64,000 bases of DNA from Clarkia xantiana subsp. parviflora (Eukaryota > Streptophyta > Magnoliopsida > Myrtales > Onagraceae): the NCBI GenBank assembly GCA_036873135.1, contig JAPTYO010000012.1, forward strand, positions 9,308,090 to 9,372,089, given 5' to 3'. The notes beneath the pieces are model-generated. The model made no database searches and was not told the origin of the DNA. It worked only from the letters and a program-made list of their open reading frames with translations. This document shows, piece by piece, positions 1 to 9,658 of the stretch; position 1 is the stretch's first letter, and each line of letters opens with the position of its first letter. A program made the position numbers and the translations under genes.

Positions 1-330
1 TCGTGCAGTTCTGATTCCCTTCTTTTTCATTGAGTCTCATATGTCTTTGGAGGAGTCTTTGCAAAGAATTCCTTCCAAAGTCAGCCAATCAATTGACTGA
101 AAGAGTATGTTCTTCGCCTTCATGTCTGTGAGCTTCCTGGCCTTGTATGCTGCTGCATCTGAACCTTCTTCTCCAATACCATTCTCCACCACGTCTCAGT
201 ACTCCTTTGCTCTGAGCAGATTTTCCACCACCATGCTCCAGTAATCGTAATTGCCTTCGTATTTGGGTATTGCTAACCCAGTGAATACAGGCTCAGACAG
301 GATTAATCGAGGTTGGACCTTGAACCTTAG
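1..330 (-). pseudogene. Ty1/copia gag fragment, broken by stops
   Basis: Read on the minus strand this gives the start of a copia-type gag (DUF4219/UBN2 family), including the family block PVFTGLAIPKYEGNYDYW followed by a segment rich in Lys and Asp. Two tryptophan codons expected from the family are TGA: one about 25 residues after that block (near position 195) and one near position 37. The fragment therefore cannot be translated through. It continues off the left edge. The family call rests on remembered gag alignments. Confidence 0.75.
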
Positions 331-342
331 GCTCTGATACCA
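330..342 (-). other. copia primer-binding site (tRNA-Met type)
   Basis: The minus-strand reading TGGTATCAGAGCC is complementary to the 3' end of initiator tRNA-Met and sits just upstream of the broken gag. The AT-rich sequence to its right (about 343-700) would then be the 5' LTR of this minus-strand element. I could not fix its outer boundary because no second LTR is in the window. Confidence 0.7.
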
Positions 343-1161
343 ATTATAAATATTTGGGAGTGGTAACCAAAAGAACTCACAGTATAATCAAATAAAAAAA
401 AACTACGAAGAAACCTCAAGAAGATGAATATGTAAATGCTGCAGTTCTTCTTTTTATGCTGTTAAAATCAAATGCTTAAATACATCCAAAATACAACGGA
501 AATCATCCCACTACTCAACTAAATAATTACTGCTCCACAACTCAGCAATAAATCAGCAAACAATCTGCAAAACGTGCAGAAAACAACTAACAGATAAATA
601 TGAAAGTGAACCGGTCTGGATTAAGTGAACCGGCATGATGATAGCGGTCCGACCGGTCTTCAAAATAAATTATGGAAGTTCAAAACGCAGCAGCAGCAAC
701 AAACAGTAGATCGTCTTCAACAAAACTCTTTCAGTGCCAATGTTCTAAATCTGACCATATGATCATGCAGTTGTTGATAATATTACAAGAAGCTTGGCAC
801 TGTAGTGGGAAAATGAGTACGAATACGCGACAACGGTATTGTGTCAGGGCCGATTAAAGACACTGCTAGAGTGAGCAAACTTAGCCGTCAGGAGATTCCG
901 AGCACATGTAAGAATATTTCTTTTTATAAGTTGGGTGAGAAGTGAAACATTGCCATGGATGCTTTATATCTTGCATCAGATGCAGGTAATTGGTTAGAAG
1001 CAACCTTTTTTTCTTTGTCTGTAAAATTAAACATAATTAAAGAAATTGCATGATAGTGTGTGTTGAAGTATTGTCATTTATGTGTAGGGAAATTCGTGAA
1101 TGAAAACTAGGGTGCTGTTAGGCAACTAGGGTGAGCTGTGGAGAGGAGGCCTAGACACTAA

Positions 1162-2076
1162 GGGCACGTTTGATTGTCGGTATTGCGATATCCTAATACC
1201 GATATTAGCTAATACCGTGTTTGTGTCAACTTGGTATTGGTATTAGCTAATACTTGGTATTAGCTAATACTCAATTATAGAAGGAATTTGGTATTAATTA
1301 ATACCATCTAAAAGTAAAGCATTAGCTAATACCAATCTCATAATTACCAATTTACCCTTGTAATATATGACAAACTCTCACTGTTTACATCGTACCTTCG
1401 GGCCGGACCCCGTTTACATCGAAACTTCGGACATGGGTCGGGCCGAGTCATGTTCGGGCCGGGCTTGGCGGTTCGGGCCGTGCTGGTCGGTTCGGGCCGG
1501 GCTGGGTGGTTCGGGCTAGGCTGGTCAGTTCGGGCTGGGCTGGGTGATTCGGGTTGGGCTGGTCAGTTCGGGCCGGGCTGGGTGGTTCGGGTTAGGCAGG
1601 TCAATTCGGGTCGGGTTGTGCTGTTCGGGCTGTTCGGGTCGGGTTGCTTTATGTTGCTTTGGTTTAGTTCGGGCTAGAACGGGCCGGGTCGGGCTAATCA
1701 CTTTTTTCAATTGTTTTGTACTATTTTCTTTATATATATATACATATTTATACATTAGCAAAAATAGTTTTTACAATTATACATAAATTTGACTTTTTTT
1801 TAATGAAAAATATTATTTTAAATAATTGAAGTTACTTTTTTTTGTTAAATTTTATCTTTGTTAAATTAATTATATGTAAAATATATTTTCATTGAAAATG
1901 CAAGTAAGGGTATTTAGGTCTTTTAGTCATTGTATTAGGATATCCTAATACAAAGTTCATTCAAACATTGTATTAGGATATCCTAATACATGGCTCAATC
2001 AAACATTGTATTAGCTAAGCATGTATTAGCTAATACCGGTATTAGGATATCGCAATACCGGCAATCAAACGTGCCC
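1162..2076. mobile_element. PIF/Harbinger-like MITE (Tourist type), 915 bp
   Basis: The ends are inverted repeats beginning GGGCACGTTTGATTG, followed by a GGTATTGCGATATCC block that recurs inverted at the far end. The element is flanked on both sides by TAA (1159-1161 and 2077-2079), the 3-bp duplication typical of PIF/Harbinger. The interior has no transposase. It carries a GC-rich 19-bp minisatellite and AT-rich sequence. Subterminal repeats of TATTAGCTAATAC occur at both ends. Confidence 0.85.
1452..1650. repeat. 19-bp GC-rich minisatellite inside the MITE
   Basis: Units start with GTTCGGG or ATTCGGG and repeat every 19 bp (1452, 1471, 1490, 1509, 1528, 1547, 1566, 1585, 1604), then become irregular. 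Alternate units end in CTGGTCA or CTGGGTG, which suggests a 38-bp higher-order repeat. The array is much richer in G+C than its surroundings. Short open frames across it are by-products of the repeat, not genes. Confidence 0.85.
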
Positions 2077-2079
2077 TAA

Positions 2080-4162
2080 GCCATTGGGGTTCTTAAAGAA
2101 GCTATGAATTATATTGATTGTTGTATCCTCTATTATTTTTATTTATTATCTTAGTGAATCGTGATTGTGGAACTCACTCCAGTGAGATGTAGCTAACTTC
2201 TAAATAGTTTACATTATATCAACAACTAATCAAATTACAAGATTGAATGCAACACAACAAATTTACCGGGGGTTTTTCTTTTGTCAAAATAAGTTTTTCA
2301 ACTGATCTATTTAAGTTTATACATTATTCTCGACGCTAACAAGCAATAGACTGCAACATCAAAATATGAAGCTTTCACTTTGAATCGATAGATTGAAGAA
2401 TGTAAACAATGCCAATAAAAACAATTATGTTGAAACAAGACAATGTGTATTTCTCTTACTTAGTGAGAGTCTTTTTATCATGCTCCACAGGTACTATGTT
2501 TTTTTTGTGTATTTTTCTATTGCCCTAAAGGTGAACCCTAGAGGGAAATTGATATTATTAATAGTATGATGCAAATATTAGGTGTAGTTAAAAATTTCTC
2601 ACATTTTAATACTTTTAAAGTTTTACATGTGTTACAATTAAGTTCATTCTAATAATAAAGAAAAGAAGTATTATGCTTCACAAGCATGGTAGAAAAACCC
2701 ACTTAGTCGTGTATTTCACAGGATTATGTAGTTGTGATATATTCCAATTGCATAAAAGATAATTAGACGCATTTTCCAACAATATATTTATACTTTTAAA
2801 ATGCTATTATTATTTATTATAAATATTTTATTTTACTCAACATTCTAAATCTAAAGACACCCTACACAATGTGTGGCCCCAATATGTCCAATAAACATAA
2901 ATAATTATAATAGAAAATATTAAAGACCGCGTAATGCGCGAGACAAATGCTTAGTATAATGAGGATCTTACGCTAAAGTAATGAGAACTCAGAGATATAT
3001 TTTCCCATTTGAATAAAATACAGGATCCAATAAAAATCTTCGATAAGAAATGAAGTTTGTCCCTCCATTATCCTATATATATATATCCGCCACTGAATAT
3101 CGGTATGTTGGTATGCATTTTACACTTTAATACGAGGCTACGTTACCGATTATATAAGTATTAGGTTGTGCTAAACATATCCATGTTTTCAATTTCTTGT
3201 TATTATCTTTGCAATAATTAATTAAGGGTTAATTACTAAACTGTTAACTAATACATGGACAATGAGAAACTAATAACTAGATTTTTATTTTTATTTTTAT
3301 TTTACAATTTATTAGTCTATGGTTCGTTTGTGGACAAATTGTTTATGTAGAATACATGACTCTAATCTTATTTAGATTATTCACATAATTAAAATTACAA
3401 AAGATTCAATCAAATGAATTGTTTTTTCAATGAATGTAATTTTGTCACTTTATGTTTCTTTCCTAATTTATCTTTTATTAGGCGATAATCATGTCTTTCC
3501 AAATTAAACATAAATATTTATACTACATAACAATTTATTCACAATCATCAATACATAAACTAGCAAAATTGTTATAAAAATCCTAGAACGGAGTGCTAAA
3601 TTAAAGAGAGTTTATACGCAACATTTTTTTTCTAGCCCAACAATACAGAGAAAACATGAAAAGTCTAGCTAGTTTTTACATGCTGGATGACACGAGTCAG
3701 TCGATAAGCATGCTTCAGATCTACCTTAAAAAACTTGGGCGCTAAATAATCAAATCAAAACATAACTAAACTACTAGACTGAATGAAGATCTACACATGA
3801 ACACTTTATCTGTCGATTGAGGTTTCCTCCTTTCTGATCATCTGTGCGTGCATGCATGCACCCGTTCCTCGGTTTTTGATTGCGTCTAAAATTAGAAACA
3901 TGTACCATAATTCAAACGTTAGCATTTTCGACTGTTTATTATTAATCTATAAACTAGATTTTATCATACTAGTTCGTAATATATGAGTTATGTTTCTATA
4001 GGCGAACTAAGTTCGTCTTAGACGCCAACTTGGAGACTAGTTCATTCATTTTTTTAAAACTAGTGCGCCCATTTGAAAATATATAAACACGCATAAAACA
4101 GATTTTTAAATAGATAATATCATGCTAATTCATTACGTTTAAATTCGATACATTTTTTTTTT
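2080..4162. other. AT-rich intergenic spacer
   Basis: No coding frame of any length, RNA gene or clear element boundary is seen. The sequence is AT-rich with short homopolymer runs, likely old decayed transposon DNA. Confidence 0.5.
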
Positions 4163-4250
4163 CACTACAAGAAAATTGATAATTTGTGACGGCATTTTTT
4201 AAGGGAATCAAATCCCTCATAAATTATAAGCATTTTATAGAAATTTATTA
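4163..4250. mobile_element. possible CACTA (EnSpm) element terminus
   Basis: CACTACAAGAAAA at 4163-4175 is the typical terminus of plant CACTA transposons. It is followed by TTGTGACGGC, like subterminal repeats of that superfamily. No matching inverted end was found nearby, so this may be one end of a truncated element. The sequence to its right is plain AT-rich DNA. Confidence 0.35.
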
Positions 4251-4591
4251 CGTTTTGAGAGAAACTCTTTACAAAATTCAATTTTTTTTAAGAGATGTTC
4301 AAGTAAGTTTCAAGCCAAATTTTTTTGTCGGAAGTAATTTTCTTTAAAAAAAAAATTAAATGTTTTGTATTTGGAATGAATTTTCAGAATTCTCTTAGAA
4401 ATATGGTTATAATTTATAGATTTTTTACAAATAAATCATTCACAAACGAATAGGATTTTTGGTAGTGTTTAAACTCTTTTTAGAATTCATAAATCCGCAT
4501 AAACTAGATTTTTATCAAAATCCAATTTTATCATGCAAGTATTTGGAAATAATATTAGGAAAATATATTTTATTTATTCATATATATATAA

Positions 4592-4598
<7 letters not shown>

Positions 4599-4633
<35 letters not shown>
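4599..4633. repeat. poly-A tract
   Basis: An almost uninterrupted A run lies just 3' of the minus-strand gene at 4649-5224. It may be a slippage tract or a retroposition scar. Confidence 0.8.
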
Positions 4634-4635
<2 letters not shown>

Positions 4636-4648
4636 AGTTGGTCTCATT

Positions 4649-5224
4649 TTAAAATTTGTAAATCCGCCACGTACCTAATAAGGATGACCTCTTGCAGTGA
4701 AGAACAGCCTCATACATTGGATTATCAAACTCAATCCATTTATCCGCTGCCGGAGATACGACTGTCTCAGGCTCGTCACCGTGACTGACGTCTGTTGAGG
4801 TTCTGGATTCAACCTCCGATCTGGGGTCGATATCATCAACGCCGCTAAGCCTAATCCCACAATGAAAAGGCATGATAAGACATTTCCTCACGCTCCGACG
4901 AAAATGCCCCAACAACGATTTCCTACAACAAGAAACAGCACCATGATGTTGTCGTCGTTCGTCAGATAGTGGCGGCGGCGGCGGCGGTAAGACAGGAGGA
5001 AGAGGGCAAACACATGCATGATCTATAGATACAGGCTGCTTTAAGGCGGTGGCAGGTGAGAAGTAATAATCGACGGGAAAACTTCTCCTGCTGAGTCCGT
5101 TTGAAAAAACCTCCTCGCCGGAGCATGGGTGGTGGTCGGTGACGTCGCCGGAGATAATCTTGAAGTTGAAATTGTCGTTGATGGAATTATCAAGATTAGT
5201 CAAATCCTCATTGATCGTCATCAT
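4649..5224 (-). CDS. uncharacterised plant protein, 191 residues as read
   Basis: I do not recognise this protein with confidence. The frame opens with two in-frame ATGs (5224-5219) and stays open for 191 codons, with base composition unlike the AT-rich flanks. Visible features are an acidic/Asn-rich N-terminus, the segment DYYFSPATALKQPVSIDH, a Cys-Pro patch followed by a proline run of about eight (from GGC/GGT repeats near 4970-4988), a basic Cys-containing segment (CCRKSLLGHFRRSVRKC), and a C-terminal FDNPMYEAVLHCKRSS motif. It has no signal peptide or membrane helix. A good splice donor (AG|GTACGT at 4675/4674) lies near the end, so the last residues may be intron and a further exon could lie to the left. 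The overall style resembles small basic/Pro-rich regulatory plant proteins. No function is claimed. Confidence 0.6.
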   Translation of the reverse strand: MMTINEDLTNLDNSINDNFNFKIISGDVTDHHPCSGEEVFSNGLSRRSFPVDYYFSPATALKQPVSIDHACVCPLPPVLPPPPPPLSDERRQHHGAVSCCRKSLLGHFRRSVRKCLIMPFHCGIRLSGVDDIDPRSEVESRTSTDVSHGDEPETVVSPAADKWIEFDNPMYEAVLHCKRSSLLGTWRIYKF

Positions 5225-5772
5225 AGTACTATTTTCCGATGATAACCGGCTCTGAGAAAAACTCTCTATTAATTAAGTTTAAGACGTTCGGCCAATAAAA
5301 AAAATTAAGTTTAAGACGAACCACGTTATAGACGTAGTACTATATATATCACCTGTCACCATTTGATTTGACCACTCATTTAATATGGACAGTTAGACAT
5401 ATCATTATGAATTTTAATCAGATATTATTACTTTACTAATTTTACGTTTATTAGGTTTTTCTTTACATATTGTATATTTTTTTCCTAATTAATTAATGGC
5501 AATCAAATCAATCTTCTATAGATATAATAAATAAATATTGAAAATAAAGAGAATAATAGATATTATTTATTAAAGAATAATAATATAAATAAATAAATAA
5601 ATAGATTAAAAAGAGAAACTTCTGAATTCTGATTATTTTTCTTTTGGGTTAGCTATTACAGAATTTATGAGCGAAATATATTTTTCCCGAAAAGAATTCC
5701 AAAATATATCCTCAAAATTTAATTAGTGGACTATGCCCAATTGTTAATATACTCTTGGCCAAGATCTATTAT

Positions 5773-6190
5773 GGGTTAAGAACCTAAAAATAGGCAGGTT
5801 CACCAAGTTATAATTTGTATTTCATGATTAAAATTTAATATGGAAATCATAAGTTTTATTTTTGTTGAAATGTGGTGTCTTAGCGCGTTTTTTCCTATTA
5901 TGTCAATCATTTCCATTAAATCACTCATAATCCATTACTATTTAGTTTCCACAAAATTGCTCAATAAAAAAAAAGTTTTTAGTAAAGTAATGTGGAGCAA
6001 TTTCCAGTGACAACAGAACAGGATTTACTAGTGCGAATGTGACCAGCTTCTCAGGTAATAGTCCCGACAAAGCGACAATCGCGGCAAAAGTAACGGGAAA
6101 TGAGCGTTCATGAGAGCTCGAATTTGACAGTTGGTTTCGTAGGGGTTATCTTCTCTAAAATTATCACGTCGAGATACATTTTATTCTCGA
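5773..6190. mobile_element. degraded Mutator-like MITE, copy 1
   Basis: It begins GGGTTAAGAACCTA and shares internal blocks with the elements at 14531-15054 and 32305-32834: the GTTGAAATGTGGTGTC block, the 'AGAGCTCGAATTTGACAG' block and the 'CCATTACT' stretch. The right inverted repeat is badly eroded, so the end is approximate. It lies just upstream of the ABIL gene and may contribute promoter sequence. Confidence 0.6.
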
Positions 6191-6685
6191 TACATTTTAT
6201 TCTTGTTTTTAGATTTTTAACACGTATATTTATTTATTTTTATACATATATATATTATTATATATAAAAACAAGTGAAGGTAGTTGGTTGACCGGGGAGG
6301 ACAGAGCATTATTTTCAACTTCTCGCGAAGGAAGAAAATAATAAGAGGACAGAATTGCCGCTATTTTAATTTCCGTTCGTTTCACAGTCACTGTGCAAGG
6401 GCTCGAGCAACTACAGCACCGGTTTGACAGAATAATAAATAGTCCGTCATTTTCCCTTTGCATTAACTCCAAACCGCACTTCTAAGTTCTACTTTCATCT
6501 CTGTGTTTGCTTCTTCCTTATTCCCCTCACTCAAGATTCATACCTTCTCTAGTTCGCTTAGCTATTTTTTCTTCTTCTTTTGCAGCGGTTCGTGTTCATC
6601 GCTATTTTCGCTGCATTCAACAGATTAGACTTGGGTTATTTTACTGTTTGATTTGCTGGTTCTGATCAAGCCTTTTTTTGCGGAG

Positions 6686-9026
6686 ATGGAGCAGTCCAGC
6701 ACGGAGTATCGCGCCATGACGTTCGACGAGGCATCCATGGAGCGCAGCAAGAGCTTTGTCAAAGCTCTGCAGGTTCGGTTTCTACTCTCCAAATGTATCG
6801 GATTTGTTGGAGCTCTACAATTAGATCTGGAACTTTAATTTCTATCTTGTTATTCCAATTTGTTGGCTTGAGGATATTTGATGCAGCGTTATGGGATAGA
6901 TGAGACATAAACCCGTTGATTCAAAGGAATGCCGAGAATTTATTAGATAGAGACGCAAGAATTCGTTGATTCAGAAGAATACCGAAGAATTGACGCAGGG
7001 TAGAGGAAAACCCCAGTTTTTTTCATATATCAATAAACTGACTGTAAATGACCGCTACGTTTATAAAGAGAGATCCAAAACCCTAACCCTAGGAAAAACC
7101 CGAAAATAACAACAAGTCCAAACAAACCGAAAATTATAAAAAGACCCAAATAAACATAAAATATGACACTTCGCCCACATCATTCTCTCCGAGGAAGAGA
7201 AGATTCGTCCTCGAATCTTAGGTCGGGTCCTCGTCGGGTCCACATGCAGAAGTAAAGGGGGAGGTTCAAGCGGTAAAGGCTCAGGAAACACGTCTACTTG
7301 GTCCTCCAATCGATCCTCAAGAACAGTTCGTATCGAGATTTCTTCATTGGTAGTACCAATTAAAGCAACAAGAGAAGTCAACCGCTTCTCAACACTAAGA
7401 TGAGCATATTCTCCTTCACTAAGACCACAAACCCATAACTCATACGATGTATCAATCTCCATATTCTCTTGATCGGTTTTAGCATCACCAAAATCTTCCC
7501 CATATTGAGTAGGGGTTTCATTCGTGAAATCATTTTCAAACTCCACCGCCTCGACACTAACCAAAATATCCTCTTTTATAACAGATAGGGCACTAACTTG
7601 CTCATACTGACGGATGTTGGCACTTGACGGAGTAGCAAAATCATCGGTGTTATGATCCTCATCATCATCACCTTCAAAATCATCGTGTCTCTCCACGTAA
7701 TCATCTCTTTCCACGACATCATCGTCAGCGTAATCATCATAAATAGGATTGTAAAAAACAACAATAGAATCTACCTCACCAAGATCAACAACCACATCGT
7801 ACGATATCTGATCACAAGCAACGTACTCCTCATCCACTTCATCATCGTAAAGAGAGATCTAAAACCCTAAACCCTAGGAAAAACCCAAAAATAACAACCA
7901 AGTCCAAACAAACCGAAAAATTACAAAAAGACCCAAAAAAAACATAAAATATGACACTTCGCCCACATCAATATTCTAATTGTGCCTTTGACTTTTCAAC
8001 TTTGTTGATGGGTAGTGTGATTTTAATGTTTGTTGTTCTTGCAGGGGCTGAAGAATTTGAGGCCTCAGCTGTATTCCGCTGCCGAGTATTGTGAGAAGTC
8101 GTATCTTCACAGTGAGCAGAAGCAGATGTAAGCTCCTGAGAATCTTCAATTAAATGCCTGCCATTAATGTTGATTGAGTGGTAGTCTTTGAGGAACTTGG
8201 GAAATCCATCATCGATATTTTGCGATTACCTAACACTCTAGTAGCTTGCAGTAGCTTCTGAGTGGTAGTCCTTGACTATAGTTTTATTAGCTTAATTAAA
8301 GCGTATCTCCACTTTAGAAAATGGTATCATGCATGCATGGCTATCCTATCTATATGATGATTCACTTATTTAGTAGTTCTGTGCATCCCATTATAACATT
8401 GACTTTGTATTAATCTAATGTGTTGGAAGTTGCTCAGAATATCATTACGGTGTTCTGATATTCTTTCCTGTTTTTTAGCTTCCTTTGAATGCATTCAAAT
8501 GTAGAGAAGATTTACACTGGAGCTAGTTTTAAATGATTCAAAGTTGAAACTTACGTGATAAATTTAGGTTGAAACTAAAAGTTCCTGTTCAAGATGCACT
8601 AGAACATGCTTTAGACCAAATATGTCAAAGTGTCGACTCTTCTCTTCGTCTATTCTGGATTGTCTTTTTAATAGGGTACTAGACAACTTAAGGGTACGAT
8701 CCTTGGTTAATGCTATTGATCACCTTGGCACTGTGGCATACAAGTTAAATGACCTTGTTGAGCAACAATCTCTGGACGTGACAGTGATGGAGCTCAAAGT
8801 CACCAGTATTAGTCAGGTAATTAAGCACAAAACTTTTGTGATGAATCGGTCCACCATTACCTTATATAATCTCCACCACTCTACTACATCTATATATACA
8901 TAACAGCAAGTGCTTACCTGCAAAACATATACGGAAAGTGAAGGCCTAAGGCAGCAGCAACTCTTGGCAATCATTCCGCGACATCACAAGCATTACATTT
9001 TACTTTTAGATATTAGAAGAAGCTAG
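6686..9026 (+). CDS. ABIL1-like: ABIL (Abl interactor-like) gene, exons 1-4, probably damaged
   Basis: Abl interactor-like proteins are subunits of the SCAR/WAVE complex, which activates ARP2/3 actin nucleation. Exons by splice signals: 6686-6772, 8045-8127, 8675-8816 and 8907-9026 (to the stop). They encode family landmarks in order: MTFDEASMERSKSF, then GLKNLRPQLYSAAEYCEKSY, LVNAIDHLGTVAYKLNDL, EGLRQQQLLAIIPRHHKHYIL. All phases join cleanly (the ATG Met codon is split across intron 2). The start is the ATG at 6686; an upstream in-frame stretch has no ATG. Compared with remembered family members, about four residues are missing after VLDNL in exon 3. No donor follows HHKHYIL and the frame meets TAG at 9024-9026, giving 143 residues against a usual ~300. 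Intron 1 carries an LTR element and the region after exon 4 is split by a copia element. Either a pseudogene or a short isoform. Family call firm, functionality doubtful. Confidence 0.85.
6879..7970 (-). mobile_element. small non-autonomous LTR retroelement in ABIL intron 1
   Basis: It is flanked by a 5-bp duplication ATATT (6874-6878 and 7971-7975). The left copy of the repeat (6879-7182, 304 bp) is a full LTR. The right copy (about 7848-7970) is a truncated LTR sharing the block from AGAGAGATC to CGCCCACATCA with the left copy. On the minus strand the LTR begins TGATGTGGGCGAAG and is preceded by the purine-rich GGAGAGAA. PBS and LTR interior were lost from the 5' copy, and no gag, protease, RT or integrase is present. 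The internal 0.67 kb is a single open frame. Confidence 0.8.
7061..7858 (-). CDS. retroelement-borne frame with an RLT/WHIM-like segment
   Basis: The frame is open from a TAG just above 7858 down to 7061 and has no ATG near its beginning. The N-terminal ~110 residues are very acidic (many Asp/Glu, runs such as DDYADDD). Codons at about 7441-7300 read LWVCGLSEGEYAHLSVEKRL followed by TSLVALIG and IRTVLEDRLE. This closely resembles the WHIM1-type segment of plant RLT/RINGLET homeobox-DDT proteins (ISWI chromatin-remodelling partners). The C-terminal part runs through the LTR and is unlikely to be functional. Interpretation: a host exon fragment captured by the retroelement. The match is from memory and needs a search. 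Confidence 0.6.
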   Translation of the reverse strand: MSLYDDEVDEEYVACDQISYDVVVDLGEVDSIVVFYNPIYDDYADDDVVERDDYVERHDDFEGDDDEDHNTDDFATPSSANIRQYEQVSALSVIKEDILVSVEAVEFENDFTNETPTQYGEDFGDAKTDQENMEIDTSYELWVCGLSEGEYAHLSVEKRLTSLVALIGTTNEEISIRTVLEDRLEDQVDVFPEPLPLEPPPLLLHVDPTRTRPKIRGRIFSSSERMMWAKCHILCLFGSFYNFRFVWTCCYFRVFPRVRVLDLSL

Positions 9027-9171
9027 TTTATGTTTCTTCCTGGTGTCTAAATTGTTTGCTCCTCAATTGAGCTAGACTCTGTCAGTAAGAAGGTGCAGTA
9101 AAAGTGAGGCACTTCTGAAGTTTGTTTCATATCATGTGCAGTGCAGCCCTGTGGGAAGATGCAAGTCTTTC

Positions 9172-9591
9172 TGTTGAGATAAAATTTCACTGACACACTA
9201 TTGCACTATTGTCAAAGAATGAATAGTGGTGTATTAAGTATGTTTGTTTGTATGTGTCGGTGAAGAAGAAAAATATGAAGCTAACTTGTAGGAGTCACCA
9301 ATGTCTAGTTAGTCTTCATTGTCATGATGATGTCTCTATATTATTGTTCTCTGACTTTGGCTAGAAGAAAAAAGCCAACAAGTCTATATATGTATTCATA
9401 ATGTATGTGTGCTCAATTAACAAAAACTGAGAGCAAGTTCTATGTCTGAGAGCAATATACGAAAGTATTTGTCTATCACCTTCTATATTCATATTATCAT
9501 CTCCTTCCAACATAAAGCTTCTCTACAAATTTATTAGCTAAGTTAATTCCGCTAACTTAGCGATTATATTCCAACCGAGTATTTTCCAACA
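9172..9591 (+). repeat. 5' LTR of young copia element
   Basis: It is 420 bp, TG...CA bounded, and followed after one base by the PBS. It contains the AT-rich stretch TCTATATATGTATTC, a plausible TATA region near the middle. Confidence 0.95.
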
Positions 9592-9592
9592 G

Positions 9593-9606
9593 TGGTATCA
9601 GAGCTC
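9593..9606 (+). other. primer-binding site, initiator tRNA-Met type
   Basis: TGGTATCAGAGCTC begins two bases after the LTR end, the normal copia arrangement. Confidence 0.93.
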
Positions 9607-9658
9607 AAAAGATCTTAAAGGGTCAAATCATCCCACCAAAAAAAATTCCGACTGAAGC

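Noticed and set aside
1450..1786. Gly/Arg-rich open frames on both strands
   Set aside because: They are produced by the 19-bp minisatellite; no start context, no conservation, and both strands are open only because of the repeat.
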